NCBI GenBank assembly: GCA_028641055.1
Contig: CM054061.1
Location: 121,053,926-121,117,925 of the forward strand
Reading direction: 5' to 3'
DNA from: Alopecurus myosuroides
Taxonomy: Eukaryota > Streptophyta > Magnoliopsida > Poales > Poaceae
DNA: 64,000 nt
The notes beneath the pieces were generated by a model. The model did not search any database and was not told the origin of the DNA. It saw only the letters and a list, made by a program, of their open reading frames with translations. The translations under genes were made by a program, and so were the position numbers. This document shows positions 11,621 through 22,000 of this stretch, piece by piece (position 1 is the first letter of the stretch; every line of letters begins with the position of its first letter).

Positions 11621-12393
11621 TCCCTCTGCAGATAGAATCTCGTACGTGAGCGCTGGCCAGGGCCCGTAGGAACCCGGATTGGGCCCAATGGGCCTAGATC
11701 TGGGCCGAGCAGACCTAGCCACGACCACTTGAGGGGCTTCACCGGTCACCGTCTCCGTGCTATCCCCATCCGTCCCCTATCATGGAACCATCGCCGCTAC
11801 GAACATCACCGAGTGCCCGCACCAGGGCCCTCGTTGGCCTGTCACCAGGAGAAAGGCGCCGCCCCACCCCAGCCATTCCCGCTGCCACGGCCCGAGTTGG
11901 CAGGAACCACCCAAGGCCGCCACGCCGCTACCGATCGCGCCGACGAGCCCCTTGGCGAGCTCGCGCCCCGATGGGCCACCACAACGTGCGTCGTTGGAGC
12001 TCCCACAACCAGAACTACTCCGGTAGGCCGCCAATGAGCTTGTGGGGTTACACGAACTGGTTGATGGGCTTGTGCATCAACGACATGGACACCACCTTGA
12101 CGGAATGTACTACATCTGTATGGCACGGTTTTCATAAATTGATTAACCAATATAACCTCAGTTTGTCACTCATTCATGTAGGATCAAGACTGTTTTTAGT
12201 GGACGATTCAATATTTGCTAATTTATTGTGTGTATGGCCATCTTCTGTATTGATTTTGAATTGAGGATGACAACTTCTTGAAGAGCTTGTGTGAACCCAT
12301 ATGGTTTTGCATAACCAAGGTGCAAACAAAGAATATAATATTTGAACATGGGAACTAAGTCTGAAATAAAACATATCCTATTCAATCAACTTC
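11621..12393. other. GC-rich then AT-rich spacer before DUF1618 copy 2
   Basis: 11650-12030 is GC-rich with overlapping open frames on both strands and no recognised domain. 12040-12393 is AT-rich with nothing recognisable. The homology to the DUF1618 gene starts abruptly at about 12394, so this stretch replaces the first 600 bp of the gene. Confidence 0.35.
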
Positions 12394-13240
12394 TGGCGGC
12401 GACTACGCCCTGGTCCACACAGGGATTCTGTGTGACTACGAGGATGAGGATGAGGATGCTTCTCTCTTCCTTTGGTGGCCCAACTCGGCGTCGCCAGCCT
12501 GGTCGGAGAAGAAGAAGTCCAGCTTCCCGGACGTCATCGAGTGGAGCCTGAACAAGATCGACATGGTGTTCTCGTTCAATGGCCACACCTACTGGGTCGA
12601 CCTTCTGTGTGGCGTCTCCTACTGCAGCCGCGACGCCCTCTTCGACGACACCGCCAGCGTGTTCGAGTCCGGCGGCTTCATCCGCTTGCCCGTCAAGACG
12701 AGGGGCTACCACCGCTGCTCCATGCCAGTGGTGCAGCACCGGACCATGGGCGTCGTCTGTGGCTCCTTCATCAGGTTCGTTTCCATCGACCACTACTTGA
12801 ACACAATGAAACGCATTGTGACCGTGTGGAGGCTGCTGGGCCACGACAAGGGGTGGGAGAAGGAGCACGAGCTCAGCATGGACACCCTGTGGGGGTTCGA
12901 GGGGTGCGGCGACGTGCCCAAGGACTTGATGCCCATCCACCCCATCCTGAGCATCGAGGACAAGGACGTCGTGTACTTGGTGCTCGGCGAGTACCTGTCC
13001 GCCGCCCGCTACCTCCTCCTCGCCGTTGACATGCGGAAGAAGATCGTCACCTCTGCTCCTCTCGAGCCCAGCCCTACCAATTTAGTCTCTCGCTGTTTTG
13101 GTCGGCATCTCCTTAAAGCTCTAGTTGGACCTTGTGATGATGAAGGAGTCCCCATCGTTCTCACGAAGAAGAAGCGTAGTAGCAATACAGGAAATGTAGC
13201 AGAGGCCCCCATCCCCATGAAGAAGCACATCTGCTGCTGA
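12394..13240 (+). pseudogene. DUF1618 copy 2, 5'-truncated
   Basis: Homology to copy 1 begins at GGCGGCGACTACGCCCTGGT (equivalent to 4348) and runs to the same MKKHICC ending. The matching frame is open across the whole interval, but it has a TGA just upstream and no ATG until 12563 (MVFSFNGHTYWVD). Any product would be about 225 residues and lack roughly the first 270 residues of copy 1. The DUF1618 core is retained. Differences from copy 1 are a one-codon deletion (GGFIRLP versus GGGFIRLP), one extra Tyr in SIDHYLNTMKR, and a single C-terminal basic block where copy 1 has three. No frameshift is seen, so decay is recent or constrained. It is most simply a truncated duplicate. Confidence 0.75.
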
Positions 13241-13637
13241 TGTTGGAAAACATCTTGAAATGATCGATTTGTCGGTTCCTTGCTGTGGACAGTACGTATT
13301 TCTTATGTTTGGCTTGTGATGTTTATCATCTTAATTTGCTCTTCAGTTACCAAGACATTGATTATCATATTGCTGTGGACCATGTTGAATATCTATATGT
13401 ATCTAGAAGCTTAATTGGATGTTGCAGCTTCTGTTATGGTAATTGATGGTTATTTATCTCTTGTCTTTGATTTGCCATTCTTCTTTTTAGTTCATAGTTT
13501 GACTAGCTGAACCAGTTCTATGTTTCCAACTTTGATGCGTAATCGTGACCAGGTTTCAGTTGCATTAATTGGATGCTGCTATACTGATTGAGTATGTTAG
13601 ATTAATTTAGGGACCCCTTCACCATTTTATTATGGTA

Positions 13638-14122
13638 TGTTAGCATCCACTCAAGCCTAGCCCAGCACTCGTCCTAGGTTCGGACGTTCATGCGCATCTG
13701 GACCAGATACAAGTAGAGAGCCCACTACATCCCCAAAGCCCGGACTGAAAGGAGAGGGATACTCTCCTTATAAGCTGGTCATAGCCCCCTTGCCTAGGCG
13801 AGGTGGGACTAAACATTGAACAGCCTCACTAGGCTACAGGAGCCTTAACATCCCATCCTCCTGAGAAGCCCCTCAGGAAGGCATGGCAATGTTGGCTCTG
13901 ATACCAGATGTTAGAGTCCACTCAAGCCTAGCCCAGCACTCGGCCTAGGTTCGGACGTTCATGCGCATCTGGCCCAGCTACAAGTAGAGAGCCCACTACA
14001 TCCCAAAAGCCCGAACTGAAAGGAGAGGGAGACTCTCCCTTATAAGCTGGTCATAGCCCCCTTGCCTAAGCGAGGTGGGACTAAACATTGAGCAGCCTCA
14101 CTAGCCTACAGCAGCCCTAACA
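13638..14122 (-). mobile_element. TRIM: miniature LTR retrotransposon, 485 bp
   Basis: Two LTRs of 213 bp (13638-13850) and 214 bp (13909-14122) run from TGTTAG to TAACA and flank a 58-bp internal region (13851-13908). On the minus strand the primer-binding site TGGTATCAGAGCC (13894-13906), complementary to initiator-Met tRNA, lies 2 bases from the LTR. A purine-rich tract (CAGGAGGATGGGA) abuts the other LTR. Five-base target duplications TGGTA stand at 13633-13637 and 14123-14127. I count about 13 substitutions and one indel between the LTRs, so it is not recent. It has no coding capacity and must have been mobilised in trans. It interrupts the 3' flank of DUF1618 copy 2. Confidence 0.9.
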
Positions 14123-14189
14123 TGGTATAAGGTTTTTTTCTTTTGTGAATTTCCTTGTGGGGATCGAGATGCATATGATTATTACTTCC

Positions 14190-15850
14190 GGTGTGCGATC
14201 GGGGACAAACGAAGTGCAAAAGCCTTAGCCAAGAATTTGAAGATAACGTTTATTAATGCTATAGGTCTGAACTGTCTAATATCGTCTGTTCCTTGCACTA
14301 TGGGGATCAGGGTCAGGATACCAAAGTTTAGCCTCGCAACATCCACTCTCCCAAGAGCATAACCATTCAGGATGGCTAGGATGTAGGGTTTTGTGAAGTC
14401 CCAAAACTTTTTGAAGAAAGCCACCGGGAAACCATCCGGGCCGGGCGCAGTGTTCACCTTCATACTCTTGAGAACTTCATCTAACTCCTCCGACGTGAAG
14501 GTAAGCATTAGATTAGTGTTCTGCGCCTCCGAAACCCTAGACTGGTCTGCCCAGAAATGTGGAGATAGCGAAGGGATCCTTTCCTCCGTCCCCTCCCCCA
14601 AGAGAGTTCGATAGACAGAGTAAATGTGAGCTTGGATGGCACAAGGGTCCGAAATTAGACCCTGCTCCGTCGAAAGAAGGGAAATGATACATTTACGGCG
14701 TCTACCATTCGCAATGGCATGAAAATACGCCGTGTTGGCGTCCCCCCTCTAAGGTCCACCTAAGGCGACTCCTCTGTCGCCAATATTCCTCCTCCACCGC
14801 GGAAGGTGGGTCAGCTGATCCTCCAGGTGGTACTGGAGGGACCATCCGTCAGCGTCAAGACCCGAGGAATCAGCAAGCGTGTCCAATTCGCGGATTTGGT
14901 TGAGGATGTCATCCTTAAGGTCGCGCTCGCCCTTACCTAAATTGGCCCCCAACCTTTGAGGAATTGACGGAGCCAACCCGAAATGTGTTGCCAGGCATCG
15001 ATTGGGTCTAAAGGCGTGTTCCTATTGAGTTCACTCTCTCGCCATTTGTTTCGGACCAGCTCCCCAAAGTCTGGTCGCAGCAGCCAACTAGATTCAAAGA
15101 AGAATATGGAGTTGCGCTTCTTGAGTTCCTCCCCTGAACTCAAAATAAGTGGCGCATGGTCCGATCTGATAATCGCTTCCGCCATTAACGTGCAGAGAGG
15201 GAAAAGAATCTCCCAGTCATGTGACATGAAGACTCTGTCTAGGACACACCGGACCGTATCTGATTGTTTGTTGGTCCAGGTGTATCTGGCCCCTCCTCTC
15301 CGAATCTCCTTGAGCGCAAGGGAAGCGAGACAATCGTCAAACCTATGAACTCTTGGCCTATTGATATTCGCATTATTTTTATCCTCCGATCCCCTGATCA
15401 GGTTAAAATCTCCTCCAAGAACTAGAGGGCAAGGGCAGTCACGGACAACCACCGTGAGCTCGTCTAAGAATTCCTGCGTCCTACGGTGATCCGCCGGGCC
15501 GTAAATCACAAACATCGACCACATGGCGTTCGTGTCTAGCTGTCGGACATCGCCTCTAATAAAGAAAGAGCCACTACTCCACTGCAACACCTCAAAGTTA
15601 TCTTCGCTCACCCCCATGAGCATTCCTCCCGAGTGCCCCTAGGCCGGGGTCGAGTGCCAAAGAAAGCACCCCCTGGGTTTATGCTATGGATCTCGCTATG
15701 GGAGAAGCAGGGTTTGATAGTCTCCTGCAGGCCAATGAAATCGAGGCGTTCTCGATTGATGAGCTCATGAATTTAGCCTCGGCACCCTGGTCTCCCGAAG
15801 CCATGAATGTTATAGAATCCCGCCCGCATCTAGGCGAGGGTGATTTTCCT
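14190..15850 (-). pseudogene. LINE ORF2, endonuclease and partial reverse transcriptase (inverted segment)
   Basis: On the minus strand the APE-type endonuclease includes FVIYGPADHRRTQEFLDEL, LVLGGDFNLIR, ARYTWTNKQ and RSDHAPLIL. It is followed by the RT start with KSMKVNTAPGPDGFPVAFFK and IRQFRPIALINVIFKFLAKA. The sequence stops abruptly at 14190 after LSPIAHR, before the catalytic YADD box, which is present in the right-hand segment. Frames are broken near 14940 and between 14602 and 14750. In an intact LINE this protein nicks the target and copies its own RNA. Confidence 0.85.
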
Positions 15851-15927
15851 CCGGCTACGCCGGGTTGCCGTCAAAGCGTGTCCCCTGCCTCTGTTAACTG
15901 TGTGAGAGGGTCGGGTCTCCTGTTCTT

Positions 15928-17914
15928 CTACCACGGGGTTCTGGACCCGAGATGGTGTGGATACGGCCGCAACCGTATCCAACTGCAGGGCGTCGTTCTT
16001 GGCCGACTCGGCTGCAACCGCTGCCTGTTTGGCAGCCGCCATCCAAGCTCGGCTTGAGCGATTTCTTGGGCACGAACAAGGGAAATAAATTCCAACTTCT
16101 TACCGTGATCTAGCGCGAAGGCAAGTCCAACATCGTGTGCTACCTCTAAAAGATGAGAATCCTCTAGGGAAGGTAAAAGCGAGAAGTTGGAAATGGACAA
16201 ACCTGCGTCCTTGGTCTCGGCGCGCACCTGTGCGCGTTAGAGAATAGAGGTGGCCTCCACCCCATGGAGGCGTGCGCTATTGCGTGCGGGGGTGACCGGA
16301 ACCATCTGTGTCCTGCGGGCGCGAGGAACCTCCACCGGCTGGGAGTTTGGGACAGAGTCCGCCATCGATATGTCGCCGTCGCCGTCCTCCCCTGAGCGTG
16401 CTACCACACTGTCCGACCATGAAGTGATAATGGTCGAGTCATGATTCGGGGAGCCGCGGGGGGTCGCAGCCTCCAAGCGAACCTTGGGAGCATTTGCCTC
16501 CTCCCGTCTCTTTTCCAAGGCAACGAGAGGGGTGGGCCACTGTTGACTCGCAAGAATGGTGCAGTTAGAGCCAAACTGATCAAGTCTCTCTGACGATCCG
16601 GCCATCGCCGGGGCGCTGCCACCACGAGGCGCAGCCGAGGAGGTCGCGGCCTCCTTATTCGCGGGCGCCGGCTAGGACGCAGCCCGCTCCGACTCCCTGG
16701 CACGGTCGCGGTCTCCCATGGCCCGCCACTCTTCTTCCGTAGGGCTCCTATCATCCAGGAGGTCGTCATCATCGTCTGAGTCAGGCCCGGCAAAGCGCAA
16801 TGGGGAGGGAGGTGGTTAAGGGACGCGCAACTGCTCCACACGAATGCCAATATAAAGCCCTCGTTGCGGTGGCACAACTGTACTAGTCTATGGAGCTTGG
16901 TGGGGTCGCGGCATGCAAGCAGGAGTCTCACCGGGCCCGGGCGCTTGATCGACTCTTCTCGACTCTCACCGGGCGCCCCGGCATCCTCATACCCACCATG
17001 AGGCATTCCACCCTCCGCATCCGGCGCGGGAGACCAGAGATGAGGACCCAGAACTCCTGGAGAACCTCCGTCGGGGCGGGATCGGTGTCTGCAAGCCGGA
17101 TCGTGGCAGACGAGTTGCTGAGCGGAAGGAACAAGCGTCCACTCTGCGAGCACAGTCGCAACATCTCCCAAGAGGGGAATTCCACCTTGAATTCCAGCCT
17201 CGAGATTTGGCGGAGCTGCCAATCCCAATCGCATTCCACCAGGTGACGCAGCTCGACGCCCAGGTCCTTGGCTGAGAGCGCCATGCCCGAGAAGGCGAGC
17301 ACAACAGTGTTGGAGGCTCCATCCTCCGCCTGCTCGTCGTCCTCGAAATCCATGTAGAAAAAGCTCTGGCCCGAGACTGCTTGACCAAAGACGCGCAGGT
17401 CCGCGCTCGGGCTGCGACACGGACAGTCCGCGGAGTTGTGGCCCTCCTTGGAGCAGATCACACAGATCGGGGCAAACGTGCACGAAGCCTGGAAGTGGCC
17501 AGCCCGGCCACACTTGAAGCACTCGACCTGCAGAGTCGGGGTAGTGCCTCCCGTGTTCGCCACGGGGTCGCCTCCGGTCGGTCCAGCCCTAGGAGCATCT
17601 GAGACCTATCTCTGCTGTGAATTCGCAAGTTTGGGAGGGAGAGAGTTGCCCGAGCCACAACCCCTACCGCGCTCATCTCCCTGGGATGCCATCGGGCCAC
17701 TGATCGCGGGAAGTTGTTGCGCCTCGTGCTTCTTCTCGCGCGCCAGCCACCAGTGCGGTGGGGGAGGGGCGGAAAGGGTGGACCCTCCCCCCCGTCGGTT
17801 TCCTTGGCTCTGAATAAGCGCCGCCCTGGACTCCGCCTCCGCCCGGGCCTCTTCCATCACCGGGCGCTTGCCGTTCGCATTGCTGCCGCTTCCAGCCCGG
17901 GAGGCCATGACCAC
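15928..17914 (-). pseudogene. LINE ORF1 (gag-like, two CCHC zinc knuckles)
   Basis: Starts at 17914 with MASRAGSGSNANGKRPV. A TAG after NSQQR (about 17606) interrupts the frame. Downstream lie CFKCGRAGHFQASC and CVICSKEGHNSADC, two CCHC-type knuckles, then a DUF4283-like region with LGVELRHLVECDWDW. The remainder moves to other frames from about 16928, with C-terminal pieces at 16237-16605 and 15928-16227, so it is a pseudogene. ORF1 proteins of plant L1 elements bind the element's RNA. Confidence 0.75.
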
Positions 17915-18588
17915 CGCGGCAAAGGACGACGTGAGGGAGGTGGACGGTGGAGCACGATTTTCCTAGCTGACCGCCGCCGCCATCGAATATCTTCCTCTGA
18001 GGCCGGAAACCCTAACTCGAGCGAAGTAGCACCCTTCGGGATCCACCACCAGCTAAATACTTGGGAGGATGGGCCGTGAGGGAGTTGCGGGCTGTCCAGG
18101 GCCAGAGAGGGCCGAGACACACCAGCCTGAGAGAGGGGTCGCTCGGGAGCCCCCAACCCCCTGTCAATCACCACAAGGGGCTAGTCCAAGAGCCCACTAG
18201 AATCAGCGCCTGGCCCAAAGGGCAATAAGCACGACCCACTAGCCGGAAAGTCCCACACAGGGAGCGGGTCTCCCACCTCAGGACGCCCTGGAGCGTCCGG
18301 TAGCGTCGCTGCCGCCACGCGTGCGGGCGCCTCCGCCGACGGTCAAGACTCCGAGCAGCGCAAGGAGGGCCCCTGGGGTTGCGCCGGGCTCCGCAGGGAG
18401 CACGCCTCAGCGCTTGGGCCATGGAAGAGAGGAGATCACGGCGAGAACGCAGGTCGCCGTGTCACACCTCACGCCGCCGCGGGGAACCTCGATCCTCGGA
18501 CACCAGGCGCGAACGCCGAGCACCGGTTCTTCCGCCGTGCAGGATTGGACCTCACCGCCGAGAGAGGAAGTCTCCCAAGGTGGGTAGT
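17915..18588 (-). other. LINE 5' region, left part
   Basis: GC-rich sequence upstream of ORF1 on the minus strand. It continues at 29185-29465 once the gypsy element A and its 5-bp TSD are removed. No protein is recognised. It probably represents the LINE 5' UTR or internal promoter region (inference). Confidence 0.45.
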
Positions 18589-19043
18589 TGATGGGGGGAT
18601 AGTAACCCGGTAGGCCCACTTCAAGATATAATCCGGCCCGAGGTGTGCTGAGTGATATCCGTCTTGGGGTAAAGAGATTACCGGAAGGCCCAAAGGCTTG
18701 TAAGATTTGTAACCCGGATTGTGGGCTGCGGTAAGGGAAGTTAGGGTTTGTATGTGGAGTTCGAGTAGGACTCAAGATGTGCCTTGGAGGGCAAGTTAGG
18801 GGTGTACGGGTGCTTTATAAACCGGCCCCTAGGTTTAGTTTGCCAGAGATTCAAGTCATAGTTGTAACACCTGTTATCGAGTATTCAGCATAATTCATAT
18901 TGAGATCCGGCGAGTTATTTTCCGGTTCTTAGATTGCTTTCCGCCATGTCTTCCTTCGAGCTAAACCATCTCCCGAATACCTGTGTCGACTTGCCCCAAG
19001 ATCAGTTACCCCCAGTAACATCTGCCGTGATTATCCCACGACA
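18589..19043 (+). repeat. Gypsy A 5' LTR
   Basis: 455 bp beginning TGATGGGGGGATAGTAACCC and ending TTATCCCACGACA. A TATA-like CTTTATAAACC lies at about 18811-18821 and would place the transcription start in the right third. Confidence 0.93.
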
Positions 19044-22000
19044 GTTGGCGCCCACCGTGGGGCCTGCGTCCAAAGGTGTTTACATCACGGGAGAAGCTCG
19101 GAAGAACATGAAGAACTTTGTTGTCGGCGAGATCTACTCTGATGACGAAGGAAAAAGGATAGTGGACAATTCCGGGTGGGAGTTGGAGCCGGAGCACCTC
19201 GAATCCGGATCCGCGGTATCGATTGGCCAAATCAGTATCTTCATCGGTATGGTACGTACGCTCAATTTAAAAGGACAATATCATGTGCATGTTACAGGGA
19301 CTTCCAACAGGGACAAAAAGGCGTTAAAACAGACAGAGAATTCAGTTTCCTCGGCCACTCCGGGGTACTTGAGATGGGCAGAGCAAGAGGTAACATGGAG
19401 CAGAAGGGATCATCCGGAAGGAATAGAGCACCCCGGAACCCTGGCGTTAGTAGTCTCGCCACAGGTCAATGGTTATGAATTGAGAAAGGTATTGATGGAC
19501 GGAGGGAGCAGCATCAACATCCTATATTGGGAAACCTTCTTGCGCATGAACCTCAAAGAATCTCAGCTACAGAAAAGTTCGACGGTTTTTCATGGAATCG
19601 TGCCGGGTCATTCGGCGCGCCCCGAAGGAAAAATTACATTGGAAGTAGCCTTCGGAGAGTCGGTAGATAACTATCGGGTAGAATGGCTCACGTTTGAGGT
19701 GGTCCGGTTGCACAGTCCTTACCACGCATTGTTCGGAAGACCAGCTTATGCTAAATTCATGGCTAGGCCGTGCTATGTATATTTGCAGTTAAAGATTCCA
19801 GGCCCCAAGCAGACCATCACTATCCATGGAAACCGGGATATAGCAGCAGAGTGTGATGAGGGAGATTCGGTGATGGCCGAGCAAGCCTGCAGAAAGGAAG
19901 AACTTAAATACTACCGGTCTCAGGTGGATCCGGAAGATGGCACGGCATTGAGAAGACCAGATTCTGAGGACGAAAGAGTAAAATTTAAGGCGGCTCAAGA
20001 CACCAAGAAAGTAGATTTTGTGGAAGGAGACCCAACCAAGCAGTTCACTATAGGGTCCAATTTGGAAGACGCGCAAGAAAAGGCCCTAGTGGAGTTCATA
20101 CGCTCAAATGCGGATGTGTTCGCCTGGACACCCAGCGACATGCCGGGTATCCCCACCGAGTTGGCAGAGCACAGTTTGCATGTGGATCCCAGGGCCAGGC
20201 CTGTGAAGCAAGGTTTGAGAAAAATGAACGAGGAAAGGAGAAGAGCTATAGGTGAGGAAATCGCACGACTATTAACCGCAGGCTTTATCATGGAAGTATT
20301 TCACCCGGACTGGTTAGCGAATCCGGTTCTAGTGATGAAAAAGACAAATGAATGGAGGATGTGCATCGATTTCACGAGCCTCAAAAAGCATTGCCCAAAG
20401 GATCCGTTCGCGCTGCCAAGGATAGACCAAATCATAGACGCGGTAGCCGGAAGCGACTTGCTATGTTTCTTGGACGCATATTTGGGATACCACCAGATTA
20501 AACTCAAGAGGGAGGATTGGGAAAAAACGTCATTTATAACCCCTTTTGGGGCCTTCTGCTACAAAACCATGACGTTTGGATTAAAAAATGCGGGCGCAAC
20601 TTACCAGCGGTGTATTCAGAAGTGCTTCGAGGATCAAATTGGGCGTAACGTGCACGCGTATGTGGATGATGTGGTTATTAAGACCCGGAAGGCAGAGACA
20701 TTTATTGATGATTTAAAAGAAACGTTTAAAAACTTGAGGAGGTATCAGATGAAGCTTAACCCAACGAAGTGTGTATTCGGAGTTCCGGCCGGGAAGTTAC
20801 TTGGCTTTATAGTCTCCGAGAGAGGAATTGAGGCAAACCCGGATAAAATCAAGGCCATCCAGAATTTGAAGAAACCGGAAAATTTGAAGCACGTTCAAAA
20901 GCTCACGGGCTGCGTGGCAGCCCTGAGCCGGTTCATATCCAGGCTTGGAGAAAAGGCAATACCCTTGTACCGGCTTTTGCGAAAATCAGATAAGTTCGTA
21001 TGGGATCAGGAGGCAGATGAGGCGTTTGAAGCACTAAAGAAGCAGTTATCTGAAGCGCCAGTACTAGCGGCGCCGGGTCCTAAAGAGCCTATGTTATTAT
21101 ACGTGGCAGCCGGTCCCCGAGCCGTCAGCGCAGTAGTTGTCGTGGAACGCAAAGAAGATGGGAAAGGTTACCCGGTCCAGAGGCCGGTTTACTATGTCAG
21201 CGAGGTGTTATCGGAAGCGAAGCAGCGTTACCCGCATTGGCAAAAATTGGTGTTTGGGGTCTTTATGGCCAGCCGGAAGTTGAAGCCATATTTCCAAGAA
21301 CATCCCATAACAGTGGTTAGTTCAATACCAATGTCGGATATCATCAGAAACTCGGATGCAACGGGCAGAATAGCCAAATGGGCAATAGAGATGAGAGATT
21401 ATCATATCAGCTACGAGCCCAGATCGGCAATCAAGTCCCAGGCCTTGGTTGATTTCGTTAACGACTGGACGCACACTGGAATGGTTACCGCAGTTCCAAG
21501 TTCCGAGTCATGGACCATGCACTTCGATGGATCAAAGCAGTACGAGGGGTCAGGAGCCGGAGTGGTGCTGACATCGCCAAAGGGGGATAAACTAAGTTAC
21601 GTGCTGCAGATTCACTTTGATTGCTCAAACAACGTGGCCGAGTATGAGGCTCTGTTGCATGGCTTGAAGGTAGCCAAGGAGATGAACATTAGAAGGATAC
21701 GATGCTTTGGAGATTCGGATCTCGTGGTGCAGCAGGTGTCAGGAACCTGGGACAGGAAGGACGCCACTATGGCAGCGTACCGCAGGGAGGTTGATAGGGT
21801 TGCCGGGTGTTTTTCCGGGTATGAAGTGGAGCACATAGACAGAAGAAAAAACGAGGCGGCGGACGCACTCGCCAGACTCGGCTCGCGCAGGGAGCCGGTT
21901 CCACCTAATGTTTTCTTGGACGAGCTATGGCGACCGTCAGTTAAATCCGAGTCTGAAGAAGAATTAGCAAATCGAGACCCGGACGTGGAGCTCGTGGCTA

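Noticed and set aside
16401..17522. A 373-codon minus-strand frame across the LINE zinc-knuckle region
   Set aside because: It is the shifted frame of ORF1; the CCHC residues are read only in the 16928-17563 frame.
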